A stretch of DNA of 64,000 bases from Amycolatopsis sp. QT-25 (GCF_029369745.1 NZ_CP120210.1:5456001-5520000); one strand, 5' to 3'. Numbered from the stretch's first letter, positions 8,990-19,300 are shown. Notes: generated from the sequence alone by a model not told the origin. Numbers and translations are program-made.

Positions 8990-9050
8990 TCACCACATTG
9001 ACTGGTGACGTACTCACCTGTCAAGGTGGCGTCACCAGTCAATGTGGTGA
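8990..9050. promoter_or_regulatory. Operator between CGNR regulator and MFS genes
   Basis: A perfect 20-bp inverted repeat has arms at 8990-9009 and 9031-9050. The element TTGAC(T/A)GGTGA occurs three times: once on + (8998-9008) and twice on - (within 9013-9025 and 9030-9043). The 21-bp spacer holds the third copy, part of a small palindrome CACCT-GTCA-AGGTG. The TTGAC cores could also serve as -35 boxes. This is the natural binding region for the adjacent regulator. Confidence 0.75.
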
Positions 9051-9054
9051 CGGG

Positions 9055-10257
9055 ATGCGGATGAGCGGATTGTTCAGATATCTCACGGCGGCAGTCCTGG
9101 TCCGTGGAGCCGACAGCGGCGCCACGGTCGGCCTGGTGGTGCTCGCGATGGACCGGCACCAGTCCGCGGCCATGGGCGGCCTGCTCGTCGCGGCGCTCAA
9201 CGCGCCGCACCTGCTGGGTCCGTGGCTGGCGGTGAGGCTGGACCGTACGGTGCACCGGCGCCGCCTGCTGGCCGCGTCGTACGTCGTCTATGGCCTGGGA
9301 CTGGCCGGTGCCGCATTGGGGCTGGGCCACCTGCCCGCGGTCGTGTCCCTGGTGGCGGTGGGGCTGGCGGGGGCGTGCGGGCCGCTGCTGACCGGTGGGC
9401 TGAGCAGCGTGCTGGACGAGGTGAGCGCGAGCAAGCGCAAACACAGCTGGGATGCGCTGTCCTACGGCATCGGCGGCACGGCGGGACCCGCGGCGGTCGC
9501 CGGGCTGTCCGCGAGCATCGGTCCTCTCCCCGCCGTGCTCGGACTGGCGACGACGACACTGTTCTCGGCCGCTGTGATCATGACCCTGCCTCTCGATCAC
9601 GGCCGGGCCACCGGGACGGTCGTGCGGCTGAAGGACGGGCTCGCCGCGCTGGCGCAGCGGCCACCCTTGCGTCGGGTGACGGTGCTGACCCTGCTGTCGG
9701 CGGTGGAGCTGGGAGCGCTGCCGGTCATAGCCGTGACCCTGGGCGAGGACCTGCGCGGCACGGTCGCGGCGGGTGCCGCGTTGACCGTCGCGTATGGGGC
9801 GGGTGGTCTCCTGGGCTCGGTGCTGGTGACGGTGTGGCCACTGCGCGGTGAGCCGGAGATCTTGGCGCTCCGGCTTTTCGCGACCATGGCCGCGGTGACC
9901 GCGTTGTGCGCCCTCACGACCGACCACACCACCGCGATCGTGGGCTTCGGCTTCCTCGGCCTGGTGAACGCGACCTCGTTCGCCGCCACCCTCGCGGCCC
10001 GCGCCCGCTACGCTCCGCCCGGCGCCCACGCCCAGGTGTTCGTCACCAGCGCCGGCCTGAAAGTCGCCATGGCCGCGCTGGGCGCCGCGCTGGCGGGCAC
10101 CGCGGCCGGCCTCGGCGGACGCGGTCAGCTCGCGTGCGCGGCGAGTCTCACGACACTCGCCGTCCTGACCGCGTGGGCGGATCTCCGCTTCACCCGGCAG
10201 CGCCCTACCAGCCCCACCGCCGACGACCGCCGTGACGAGACCGTGCGCCCATGCTGA
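9055..10257 (+). CDS. MFS transporter (probable drug efflux)
   Basis: 400 residues. The ATG at 9055 is chosen because it follows the operator; ATG 9061 is an alternative. About 12 hydrophobic segments are visible (e.g. LVAALNAPHLLGPWLAVRLD, VAVGLAGACGPLLTGGLSS, ALTVAYGAGGLLGSVLVTVW). Basic loops after the early helices fit a major-facilitator fold. It is divergent from the CGNR regulator, so it is probably derepressed by a ligand of that regulator. The substrate cannot be predicted. Confidence 0.85.
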   Translation: MRMSGLFRYLTAAVLVRGADSGATVGLVVLAMDRHQSAAMGGLLVAALNAPHLLGPWLAVRLDRTVHRRRLLAASYVVYGLGLAGAALGLGHLPAVVSLVAVGLAGACGPLLTGGLSSVLDEVSASKRKHSWDALSYGIGGTAGPAAVAGLSASIGPLPAVLGLATTTLFSAAVIMTLPLDHGRATGTVVRLKDGLAALAQRPPLRRVTVLTLLSAVELGALPVIAVTLGEDLRGTVAAGAALTVAYGAGGLLGSVLVTVWPLRGEPEILALRLFATMAAVTALCALTTDHTTAIVGFGFLGLVNATSFAATLAARARYAPPGAHAQVFVTSAGLKVAMAALGAALAGTAAGLGGRGQLACAASLTTLAVLTAWADLRFTRQRPTSPTADDRRDETVRPC

Positions 10258-10284
10258 ACGGAACGCGGAGGGCGACCAGCAGCG

Positions 10285-10686
10285 TCAACCGGAGGTCGTG
10301 CCTTGTGCCTCGTCCTCGAGCACGCCGACCTGATCAGGAGTTCCTGGCGCAGGCATGTGGCGGATGCTCTCCGCGCCCTTGTGGTCGTGGGTGCGGGAAT
10401 GCAGTGAATCCAGCACGCTTTTCACCTTGTGCGCCGCGCCGGCATACGCGGCGTCCACCGTCTCCGCGTGATGCGTCACCGCGACGGGCTGTTTGTTCCC
10501 GGGACGTGCCTCGATCACGCATTTCTTGTCTTCCGGTTTGGTGCCCCCGTTGTCGCTGAGGTGCACCTCCACGCGGGTCAACCAGCCACTGAATCGGGAC
10601 AGGCTGTCCTCCAAGTCCGTTTTCACGTAGGTGGCCAATCCCTCGCCGCCATGGACGTTGTGGTCGGTGTTGACTTCGATCTGCAC
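10285..10686 (-). CDS. HPF/RaiA-family ribosome-associated protein
   Basis: 133 residues from a GTG chosen because GGAGG lies 6 bp upstream and because the family usually begins MQIEVNTD. The N-terminal domain (QIEVNTDHNVHGGEGLATYV, SRFSGWLTRVEVHLSDNGG, CVIEARPG, ETVDAAYAGAAHKVKSVLDS) follows the short hibernation-promoting-factor pattern that binds the small ribosomal subunit in stress. The last 35 residues form a polar tail without the long-HPF dimerisation domain. Confidence 0.75.
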   Translation of the reverse strand: MQIEVNTDHNVHGGEGLATYVKTDLEDSLSRFSGWLTRVEVHLSDNGGTKPEDKKCVIEARPGNKQPVAVTHHAETVDAAYAGAAHKVKSVLDSLHSRTHDHKGAESIRHMPAPGTPDQVGVLEDEAQGTTSG

Positions 10687-10797
10687 GAGCACCCTCCGCA
10701 CGAAGACATATGGATGATGTTCTCACTACCACCGGTGCGGCTCACTCAAACTCGGTCCGAGCCCGGCCCCGGCAGTTTTCTCATCTTGGGGACGAGG

Positions 10798-10989
10798 TCA
10801 CGTCGAACGCGGTACGCGGCCGGTCGACGCCACCAAGGCCGCGCAACGGGACAGCGAGATGTGCCGACGGCGCGCCATCTTCCTCAGTTCGGTACCAGCC
10901 CGCTCACGGCTGACACCTCGAGCGACCAGAACGGACATCGCCCGCTCGACGTCACCAACGGGTACGACTGCTTTCCTGCGAAACAACAC
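10798..10989 (-). CDS. Small stand-alone ANTAR-domain protein
   Basis: 63 residues from GTG with GGAGG 7 bp upstream. Nearly the whole protein is an ANTAR-like three-helix RNA-binding unit (VERAMSVLVARGVSRERAGT, ELRKMARRRHISLSRCAALV). There is no GAF or receiver domain, so it would need a separate sensor or act constitutively as an antiterminator. It may be a remnant of a longer GAF-ANTAR gene, but its own ribosome site argues for a real small gene. Confidence 0.6.
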   Translation of the reverse strand: MLFRRKAVVPVGDVERAMSVLVARGVSRERAGTELRKMARRRHISLSRCAALVASTGRVPRST

Positions 10990-11215
10990 TGTTTTTCCTC
11001 CGGCGGCACCTCACGACGACTCAGGGCACTTACCCACGAACGGCCGACCCGAACCCCTGGGGCGCGCACAGCGGTTCCGAAGGAGCATCCGCACTTTCCC
11101 GTTCGAAGGAGAGCCGCGGTGAAGGTGTTTGACGTGACCCAGGGGTGGGCACTACGGACCCAGTCCCCATCGCGGCGGCGGAAAACCTCCGGCCGCACCA
11201 GGAAAGTGAGTCACC

Positions 11216-11371
11216 ATGATCGTGCTCGGAGTCATCATTCTCGTGATCGGCCTGATCGTCGACATCCCCGTGCTGACCACCATCGGCGCCGTTCTCGCCG
11301 TCGTGGGCGTGGTTCTCGCGATCCTCGGTGGCACGGGACGCAAGGTGGGCGGCCGCGCCCACTGGTTCTGA
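11216..11371 (+). CDS. Small membrane protein (DUF6131-like)
   Basis: 51 residues: MIVLGVIILVIGLIVDIPVL, a second hydrophobic stretch (TTIGAVLAVVGVVLAILG), then a short polar tail ending GGRAHWF. Two transmembrane helices fit the DUF6131 family common in actinomycetes. GGAAAGTGAG lies upstream of the ATG. Function unknown. Confidence 0.75.
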   Translation: MIVLGVIILVIGLIVDIPVLTTIGAVLAVVGVVLAILGGTGRKVGGRAHWF

Positions 11372-11478
11372 GCCGCTCGTCGTTCGAACCGACGGCCCCG
11401 GTCCGCGTTTCGCCCGGACCGGGGCCAAGTTTCTTACCCCGCAACACTTTCCACTCCACCGCACCAACGAGGACAACG

Positions 11479-11988
11479 ATGCCTGAGCCGACGACGCCGG
11501 AACCCGTCCCAGCCGAACTACGGGCCTTGGCCGCCGACGCCGACGCTCTCGCCGAGCGGACCGCGGAATTGGCCGCCCGCCTGGAGGCCGCGGACGACGG
11601 CCACCTGCAACGCCTCGCCCAGCCGATGATCAAAGCCACCGACGATCTGGCCGACTACACCGGTGAGATCGCCCGGACCACCGAATATCTGACCCGGGTC
11701 CGGGTGGCCCGCGATCCCCACCTGTGCGACGTCCCCTGGGGTATCTGCCCCGTTCACGGCGTCACCTTGCACTCGCTCGGAGACCGGGCCTGGTGCACCG
11801 CCACCGGATGCGGCAACACCTGGGATTACGACCGGCTGCACACCCCCTGCGCGGAACCGGCCACGGCGATGATCACCGACAGCGACGGCGTGACCGGCTC
11901 GCTCTGCTCGGCCCACGTGACGGACGCCGCGCAGCGACTCGCCGGATGCAGCATCGAGTACCTCGATCACCGAGCGACGAACAGCTGA
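11479..11988 (+). CDS. Hypothetical protein with Cys/His-rich C-terminal half
   Basis: 169 residues, ATG preceded by a GAGGA stretch. The first 75 residues form a heptad-like helix (ALAADADALAERTAELAARL). The second half has CDVPWGICPVHGVTLHSLG, WCTATGCGNTWDYDR, HTPC and LCSAHV. Paired Cys and His residues suggest a zinc ribbon. I do not recognise a named family or predict a function. Confidence 0.75.
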   Translation: MPEPTTPEPVPAELRALAADADALAERTAELAARLEAADDGHLQRLAQPMIKATDDLADYTGEIARTTEYLTRVRVARDPHLCDVPWGICPVHGVTLHSLGDRAWCTATGCGNTWDYDRLHTPCAEPATAMITDSDGVTGSLCSAHVTDAAQRLAGCSIEYLDHRATNS

Positions 11989-12574
11989 CCGATCTTCAAG
12001 GCCGAACAGGCCGAAAGCCCGGATCTGTGTGACACCTCACGAGTCGAACCCGCATGGCCCGGCCTGACCGGTGAAAGCGCCGACGTCGCCCTCATCTGAC
12101 TGTGTCCCCGGACCATCCGCGCGACCCGCGCGGCCGCGGTGGCGAACCGGCCGATGCCCCGCGTGGTCTCGGTCGCGCATCGACCCGGCGAGTCCGGGAT
12201 CCGCGCGTGTTCCCCACCGGCACGAGGCCGGACTGCTCGGCGGGCTCGCGCCGTCGGCGCCCATCGCGGCAGTGGAAGCGTTGACGCCCTGCTCTTGTCA
12301 GGCAGCTTCTCGGGGTGATGAAACAGCGCCCCCTCACCTTCCACGCTGCCCTGGCCTGCCCGGAAGCGATGACAGGTGCCGTCGTCGGGGGACGAAGGAC
12401 GTAAGATGGTGACCAAGCAGCAGGCATGACACCGGTGACGGCGCCCATCGTGGCAAAGCTCCCTGCCGCTGCTCACGGCAGCCGATCGCCCGGCGCTGTC
12501 GTCCCTCCTCGGTTCTCCTCGCCAGCCACCGCCGGTTCTGACCGGTCCGCCCCACACTCCACAGGAGACACTCC
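11989..12574. other. Intergenic region without a supported gene
   Basis: Several frames are open on both strands because of GC bias, but none has a ribosome site, a recognisable domain or a plausible composition. The right end carries an AGGAG motif at 12563-12567 that belongs to the next gene. Confidence 0.4.
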
Positions 12575-12589
12575 ATCACTGTTCCAGTC

Positions 12590-13777
12590 GTGTCGCCGCA
12601 TGCCGTCAGCGCTCCTCGCTCTCTCACCGACGTATACGGTCCCGGCATCGCCGTCTGCGCGCGCCCGGAACTGGCCGCCACCGAACCGGTGAACAGGCAC
12701 CGCCACAACCGCGACGTGGTCTCCGCGCGACCGATCGCGGTCGCGGCCGACACGCCGGTGATCTGCAGCGCCGATGGCACGGATCCGGACTTGCTGGCAC
12801 ACCTGCGTGACAGCGGTCTGCCCGTCGGCACAGATCTGCGCGAGTTCCGCAGCGAACGGGAATTCGCCGCCCGGGTGACCGAAGCGATGGCCGACGGCCT
12901 GCTGATGTCGATGGAGTACCCGCAGCCGACCACGCTGTGCCCGGACGAACGCGCGCTCAAAAGCGCGCACCTCGTCGGCTACTTGAACAACAAGGCCAGC
13001 ATCACCACGTTGGTCGATCCCCGATTCCAGGCGCACCGCAGCGTCGTGACCCGCGGGCAACTCGCGGAAGCGGCACCGGCGGAGAAGTCGTGGGTGCTCA
13101 AGGCCGCGACCGACGACGCCCACGGCGGCAGTCTTGATGTCCATCTGCACCGGGCCGGCGAGCAGATCACGCTGCCGGCGTTCACCGACGTGCTCGACGA
13201 GTTCGTCGTCGAGGAGTACCTGCGGATCGTTCGCAACTGGGGCCTGCAGTTCTACGTGGGACCGGACGCGCGGGCCCGTCTGCTGGCCGTGACCGAACAA
13301 CGCGTCGACGCGACCGGGGTCTATTCCGGTGGCAGATTCGGTGTGGTCACCACGCCTCCTGCCGAATTGCTCGCCGAATGCCTGGCGATCACCCAGCGCG
13401 CGGCCGATGTCGGCTACCGCGGCCTGTGCAGCCTCGACTGCGCCCAGACCCAGGACGGCCGGCAGGTCGTGCTCGATCTGAATTTCCGGATCACCAGTGG
13501 GTCGATCCCTCTCCTGGCGATGCAGTCCGTCCGCCCCGATGCCCTCGACCGCCCAGCCGAGTCCGTGAAGCTGACCGTCGCCGGCGCACTCACCGACCTG
13601 CTCGCCGAGCTACGCCCGGCATCGGCCGACGGCGGCCTGCTCATCGTGGCCGGTCATGACACCGGCCACACGGACGCTCCCCGCAGGCAAAGCACCTTGC
13701 AACTGCTGGTCCTCGGGGACGACCCCGACGAGGTGACCGCCCGACGCCGTACGCTGGAAGAGAAGACCGGCCAGTAA
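12590..13777 (+). CDS. ATP-grasp domain protein
   Basis: 395 residues from GTG. The ATP-grasp features are LNNKASITTLVDPRFQAHRS (hinge region), SWVLKAATDDAHGGSLDVHL (nucleotide-binding strand and glycine loop), FVVEEYLRIVRNWGLQFYV, and VVLDLNFRITSGSIP with the metal-binding D/N residues. Such enzymes ligate a carboxylate to an amine or thiol through an acyl phosphate; the substrate is unknown. The best ribosome site (AGGAGA at 12563) is too far from this GTG but well placed for an in-frame ATC at 12575, which would add ITVPV at the N-terminus. It stands alone. Confidence 0.75.
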   Translation: MSPHAVSAPRSLTDVYGPGIAVCARPELAATEPVNRHRHNRDVVSARPIAVAADTPVICSADGTDPDLLAHLRDSGLPVGTDLREFRSEREFAARVTEAMADGLLMSMEYPQPTTLCPDERALKSAHLVGYLNNKASITTLVDPRFQAHRSVVTRGQLAEAAPAEKSWVLKAATDDAHGGSLDVHLHRAGEQITLPAFTDVLDEFVVEEYLRIVRNWGLQFYVGPDARARLLAVTEQRVDATGVYSGGRFGVVTTPPAELLAECLAITQRAADVGYRGLCSLDCAQTQDGRQVVLDLNFRITSGSIPLLAMQSVRPDALDRPAESVKLTVAGALTDLLAELRPASADGGLLIVAGHDTGHTDAPRRQSTLQLLVLGDDPDEVTARRRTLEEKTGQ

Positions 13778-13908
13778 CGCGCGGTCGTGCCACCGGGGGA
13801 GGTGCCGTCCGGACGTCCCACCGATCGCGCGACGACTCCTGCGCCTAGAATTATTGACACCGCGCCAATCCGAGGTGGCGTGGGAGGACCCAACGGAAGG
13901 CATTATCG

Positions 13909-14328
13909 ATGGCACAAAAGGTATCCGTCCAGATCGTCGACGACATCGACGGTGGTGAAGCCACCCAGACCGTGCCCTTCGCGCTCGACGGCGTCACGTA
14001 CGAGATCGACCTCTCCGACGACAACGCCGGCGCCCTCCGTGACCACCTCGAGCGCTTCATCGACGCCAGCAGGCGAGTCGGTGGACGCAAGGTGAAGGTC
14101 GCAACCGGACAGTCCACCGTGGCCGGTGGCACGGCGAAGCCCACCGACCGCGAGCGCAACCAGCAGGTCCGCGCCTGGGCCTCGGCGAACGGCTACGCGA
14201 TCGCCGAACGCGGCCGCATCCCCAACGAAATCTACGAAGCGTTCGACAGCGCCGAGTCGGCCCCTGCCGAACCGGTCGCCGAAGAAGCTCCTGCCAAACG
14301 TAAGCGTGCCCCTCGCAAGAAGTCCTGA
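13909..14328 (+). CDS. lsr2: Lsr2-family nucleoid-associated protein
   Basis: 139 residues, ATG with GGAAGG 8 bp upstream. The N-terminal dimerisation domain is typical (MAQKVSVQIVDDIDGGEATQ, VTYEIDLSDDNAGALRDHL). The C-terminal DNA-binding domain has the RGR AT-hook-like motif in AIAERGRIPNEIYEAF. The tail is Lys/Arg/Ala-rich (KRKRAPRKKS). Lsr2 is the actinobacterial H-NS functional analogue, silencing AT-rich and foreign DNA. A TTGACA hexamer at 13853 is a possible -35 box. A strong hairpin follows the gene. Confidence 0.93.
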   Translation: MAQKVSVQIVDDIDGGEATQTVPFALDGVTYEIDLSDDNAGALRDHLERFIDASRRVGGRKVKVATGQSTVAGGTAKPTDRERNQQVRAWASANGYAIAERGRIPNEIYEAFDSAESAPAEPVAEEAPAKRKRAPRKKS

Positions 14329-14341
14329 ACCACCCCTGGTC

Positions 14342-14394
14342 GCGCCCTTGAGGTCCCTTCCCCGATCGACTCGGAAAGGGGACCTCAAGGGCGC
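14342..14394. terminator. Hairpin downstream of lsr2
   Basis: A perfect 16-bp inverted repeat, GCGCCCTTGAGGTCCC at 14342-14357 and its complement at 14379-14394, with a 21-nt loop. It lies between convergent lsr2 and the carboxylesterase gene. The CCTTGAGG core recurs in the palindrome at 54551. Confidence 0.65.
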
Positions 14395-14426
14395 ACAGCC
14401 GTTGCGAGAAACCTCTTCGGGGCCGG

Positions 14427-16052
14427 CTATCGGTGATCGGCGAACGGGGTCAGTTCGGTCCAGAACGCGCAATGATGCCGGCGCGGGATCTCGGTGGTGA
14501 GCCCGCTGTCCCCCGCCGAGTTGAGCGACATGACGACGGGGTCGGCTTCGGTGTAGCGATCCCAACGGGGGGTTCCGTCCACGGTCGGGTCACCGGTGCG
14601 GGCGAATCCGGTCCACTGCGCGACCAGCTGATCGGACAGCGCCTGCTGATTCGGGCCGAGCTCGACGCCGCCCGGGAACAGCAGGAGCCATTCGGCGATG
14701 TGATAGGCGCCGTTCGGTTTGGTGGGATCGACGAAGAACTGCGGCGGGACGTCCGTGGCGTCCATCTGGTAGGCGTAGACCGGGATGTGCCGGGCCAGCC
14801 GTGCGTTGTTGAGGGCTGAGGGGCACACGGAGTTGGAGTCGGCCACGATGGTCCGGAAGGCGAGGAACGGCGCGGGCGCGGGGAACCGGGCCGGCGGATA
14901 CTTACCGCGAACCGCGGGCGCGTGCCTGCCGTATTGCTGGCGCACCAGTTTCTCGTAGTCGTCCGAGGTCGACGCGGAAGGCAGCTGGGTTTCGTCGCGG
15001 GCCACGCCGTGCATCAGTGCGACGTCGTTGACGCGCCCGGTGGCGAAGGCCTCCCCCGGCGACATCGGCAAGGTCTTTCCGTCCACGATCGGTGCGATCG
15101 TGCCGTTGTCGGGGTTCCTCCCGTGATCCGCCTGCTTGAGCAACGCCGAGGCAGGGGTCTTGCGCAGGCAGACGGCGGCCTCGGCGCCGTCGCCACAGCC
15201 GACGGCGGCGGCGAACCGCGCCCCGGTGCGCTGGGCCTGTTTCTCGGTGGGCAGCTTCGCCTTGCAGTCCTGCGGCTGCCACACCGTGTCCACGCCGAGC
15301 AGCGAGTTGTATTCGCCGCTTTCGCTGATCCCACGCTGGAACAACCCCGCCGAGGCCGGTGAGACCGTGTGGGCGCAGACGCTCGATCCACCGGCGGAAG
15401 CACCGTAGATCGTGACATTGCGCGGGTCTCCGCCGAACCGTGAGATGTTGCGCTGCACCCAGCGCAACGCGGCCTGCTGATCCTGCAGCCCGTAGTTGCC
15501 CGCGTGCGCGCCGAACGACTCGTGGGCCAGGAAGCCGAAGATCCCGAGGCGGTAGTTGACCTCCACGCTGATGACGTTGCCCGCCGTCACCAGCCGGCTC
15601 GCGTCCTGCGGTTTCCACAGCAGGAATCCGCCGCCGTGAAGCTGCACCATGACCGCGAGCGGACCGGGCCCACGCTTGGCGGGCGCTCGAACGGTCAGCT
15701 TGAGGCAGTCCTCGTCCTCCGAACCCTGGCCCGCCCCGGACGGTTGCGCGCACTGGTTGCTCTCAGCGGTCGCGGTGAAGGGCTCGGTCCACGGGGCGGG
15801 CCGCCGAGGCGGTTTCCAGCGCAGTTCCCCCGTCGGCGGCGCGGCATAACGGATCCCTTGCCACGACGTGACCTCGGTGCCCGAGACACCGCACACCGGG
15901 CCATCGTCGGTCTTCACCGTGGTGCCCGGCGAGCAGATCGGTGCGGCCGGTTTCGCTTCGCGCAGTGCGCCGGCCAGGGACGCTGCGCCTGCCGGCGGCG
16001 TCACGAGCACCACGGCCGCCACGACGGCGGCCACCTTTCGGTCGAGTCCCAT
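14427..16052 (-). CDS. Secreted type-B carboxylesterase
   Basis: 541 residues from an ATG with AGGAGG just upstream. A signal peptide (VAAVVAAVVLVTPPAGAASL) precedes a carboxylesterase/lipase domain. The nucleophile serine is in IYGASAGGSSV. The oxyanion region is VQLHGGGFLLW and the early family motif is GIRYAAPPTG. The catalytic acid is probably in ARDETQLPS and the histidine in GAYHIAEWLL. It should hydrolyse ester bonds outside the cell. No neighbouring gene shares its strand closely. Confidence 0.92.
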   Translation of the reverse strand: MGLDRKVAAVVAAVVLVTPPAGAASLAGALREAKPAAPICSPGTTVKTDDGPVCGVSGTEVTSWQGIRYAAPPTGELRWKPPRRPAPWTEPFTATAESNQCAQPSGAGQGSEDEDCLKLTVRAPAKRGPGPLAVMVQLHGGGFLLWKPQDASRLVTAGNVISVEVNYRLGIFGFLAHESFGAHAGNYGLQDQQAALRWVQRNISRFGGDPRNVTIYGASAGGSSVCAHTVSPASAGLFQRGISESGEYNSLLGVDTVWQPQDCKAKLPTEKQAQRTGARFAAAVGCGDGAEAAVCLRKTPASALLKQADHGRNPDNGTIAPIVDGKTLPMSPGEAFATGRVNDVALMHGVARDETQLPSASTSDDYEKLVRQQYGRHAPAVRGKYPPARFPAPAPFLAFRTIVADSNSVCPSALNNARLARHIPVYAYQMDATDVPPQFFVDPTKPNGAYHIAEWLLLFPGGVELGPNQQALSDQLVAQWTGFARTGDPTVDGTPRWDRYTEADPVVMSLNSAGDSGLTTEIPRRHHCAFWTELTPFADHR

Positions 16053-16260
16053 CCGTCCTCCTACCGAACGACACCTACCGGTGCGGGCACGACCACGACG
16101 GTGCCCGTCTCCCGTTCCTTCCAGTCTGGCCACACCGGTGAACGGCACAACCACCGTTCGGCCGCGCCGGAATGGTCGAAACCAGGGCGAGAATGGTCTT
16201 TGCCCGGACTCGCCTCGCCTCGAGGCGACCGGAAGGCACGGAGTCCACAATGGACTACGC

Positions 16261-16298
16261 ACGACGGCCGCGACCCGGAACCGGGTCGCGGCCGTCGT
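16261..16298. terminator. Hairpin downstream of the ALF/LGFP/ricin gene
   Basis: A perfect 18-bp inverted repeat (16261-16278 and 16281-16298) with a 2-nt centre, 35 bp past the stop of the leftward gene. Probably its intrinsic terminator. Confidence 0.75.
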
Positions 16299-16332
16299 TC
16301 ACACCTCGATGCTCACGAAGTGCGGGTTCCGA

Positions 16333-19300
16333 TCAGCGGGGATAGACGGTCCACCGCTGATGGGACTGCCCGCTGTCCACCTGCTGGACCACCCCGGTGG
16401 CGTTGGGGTCCTGAGCATCGGCGGCTTCGACGATCTTCGCCGAATGCACGCTGCGCAAGGCGACCGAACCATCCGCGGTGGTGGTGAACTCCCACTGCTG
16501 TGTCGTGCCGTAGTGGCACTGGTACTGGACGATCGGGTTTCCGTTGCGCAGCTCGCCGTAGCGAAGGTCCAGGCACTTGCCCGAGTGGCGGTTCTTCAGC
16601 CCGTAGACGTTGTTGCCGAGATGGGTCACGTCCCACAGCTGCTTGACGCCGGCGACACAGTCCCACAGTTCCATGCCGGCGAGGTCGTTCAACGCACCTT
16701 CCCCGATGAGCCCCGCCGTCTGGATGCAGCGCCCCGACTTGGCGCCCCTGAGTTCGACGGTGTTGTGGGGAACGGCGGCGACGCGGTAGGCGATGGTTCC
16801 GCCGTTCTCGTTGCTCCAGTCGATCCGGCCGTTCTGGAACACACTGCGCTTGCCCAGCGGCAGCCCGGCCTCGTCCGCCTTCGGATAGCCGAGGTACGAC
16901 CGCTCCGCGCCCATCGCCTTGTACTTCAGGCTGATGTTGCCGTAGATCATCCGGGCACCGGTGCTCGGATGCCAGTAGATCGAGCCGGAACCGGTGGAGA
17001 AGTCGGCGACCCGGCCCGCACCGTCCGAAGTGGACCGGATGTCGCCCGTCGGGTACCCGAGGGAACCGGTTTCGTAGCCGTACTCGGCGAACTTCCGGTG
17101 GATGTCCCCGTTGATCGCGACGGTGCCGTTGCGCGTGAGGTAGATCGAACCCGCGGTGAAGCGCTGCATGGGGCTGCCGTCCGGCCCGAAGGTGCCGGCG
17201 TCCGCGGCGGGATAACCCATTCCCGCCTCGAAGCCCATGGCGGCGAACTTCCGGTGGATTTCGCCCTTGACCTGCCGGATCGCGCTACCGGGCACGTAGT
17301 AGATGGTGCCGGTGGCGAACCGGCTGTGGCGGACGTTCGTGCCACTGACCGTGGCCTCGTCGGCGAGCGGGTAGCCGTATGGACCCGTTTCGCCGCCCGA
17401 CGCCGCCCAGATCTCGCCGATCAGGCCGAAGACCATGTGGGCCCCCGTCGACGCGCTCCAGACGATGTGGAGGTTCTGACCGCCCATCGTGGGTTTGACG
17501 ATGCGGAGCACCTGACCGTTGCCGTCCTTGGTGGGCACCTGGTCGGTCATCGCGCCGCCGACCCCGGCCGGACCACCCAGCGCGAGGAGCTTGTCGAGAA
17601 CCGGCCCCTTGTAGACCGCCTGCACCGCGATGCGCTGGTTGGTGCCGTCGTTGCCCGCCGTGAGGTAGAGCCTGCCGTTGTCGTACACCCGGTGGCCCAG
17701 GCTGACGCCGTTGGCGGTCCCTTCGGGGACGAAGTCGCCGACGGGCTTGCCGAGTTTGTCGCGCAGCGGCTTCTCCGCGGCGTAACGCCGGTCGATCGGA
17801 TGCGCTGCCTGAGGTGCTTCGGCGTGCCACTTCGTCGCGACGGCGTAGTAGTCGTCGTCGATCGCGCCGGTGACGAACAGGTACCTGCCGGAATTGCGCG
17901 ACGGACGGATGGAGACGCCGGACGCGTCACCGCGCACGCACCAGGTGGCGTCGCCCTTGAACACGTCCGAGCCGTCGGTCGGGTCGACGTGGGCCGTCAC
18001 GCGCTTGGACTGCGGCGGAATGACAGCCGCGTTGACCGCCGAGGACGCTCCCGACCGCCAGCGCAGGTAGTGGTTGGGCCTGCTGACCGACTGGAACGAG
18101 AAGCACTCGGGATTGCTCAGGCCCGGCTCGATCCTCCACTGCACTTCCGGCCGGTTGCCCGGCTGCCACTGCTCGAGGACGACGTCGCCGTTGCGGTGGG
18201 TGAGGTAGACGTCGATGCCGCTGAGCGCGTCGACGCGCAGGGTCTGGACCAGGTTCTCGTACTGGCCGGACCGGAGGAACTTCTCGCGGTCGCTGCGCTT
18301 GGCGGCGAGGGCCGCGTCGGCGGCCGCCACCAGCGCGGGCCGGATCAGCTGGCTCGCCGCGCGGGTGCGCAGCTCGGTGATCTGGCGGATGTACTCCTGA
18401 TCGCGCTTGTTCAGCTCGTTCACGATGTCGCGCAGGTGCGCCTCCTCGGCGCCCTGGTTGATGAAGAAGGTCCAGTCGGCGGGATCGAGGCTGCCGACGG
18501 CGTCTTCGGCGGCGCCGTGCACCTCGGTGTCACGGGGCACGGACTTCCAGATTTCGACGACGAAGTCCCGGTCCTTCAGGTTGATCAGGTACTCCAGGCG
18601 CGTCTGGGGCACGGATCCCAGCGTGTGCGACACGGCGTTCGCCTTGGCCGCCTTCGCCCGCTCGGCGGCCTTGGCCGCTTCGTCCTTGGTGGCGTCGTCC
18701 TGGATCACCCGATCCGCGTCTTTCCTGTGCTCCACGAAGAGCCCGACGGTCAAGAAGCGCCACTGGTCGTCCGCGGTACCCCGCAGGGCGGCCCGTGCGG
18801 CCTCTTTGACCGCCATGTCCTTGTAGCCGTCGGCGTTGAGGTCCAAGTGGACGATGAAGTCGAAGATCGACTTCGCCAGGACGGTGTTGTCGGCCGGGAT
18901 GCTCAAGGTCGAGGCCGCCAGTGCCTTGGCGGCGCGTTCCTGTGCCTGCTGCTGCCGACGCTCGGTGACGAGCTTCTGGTCCTCCCGGTGCGCGTCGTGG
19001 ATCCCGACTTTGATCCACTGGGTGGACGTCGCCTCACCGTCGGCGGCGAGCGCGGCGATGGCCGTCTCCTTGAGCTTCTGGTGCTCCGGTTCGAGGGGGT
19101 GCTGCTTGTCGATGTCGTCGGCCGCGTAGTACATCGCGGCGACGAAACCCCGGTCGCTGAGGATCAGCAGTTCGGGCCCGGCGACGATGTTCAACACGGC
19201 GGCGGCGTTGCCCTTGTCGATATCCGTGGACTGCGCCGCGGCCGACGGCCCCGATTGCGGCGCGGCGACGGCCGTGCCGGGCATCGCGACAGAGGCCGCC

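Noticed and set aside
10429..11478. Long + frame covering the HPF and ANTAR genes
   Set aside because: It has no ribosome site or domain and runs antisense to two recognisable small proteins; only its end (11479-11988) is a real gene.
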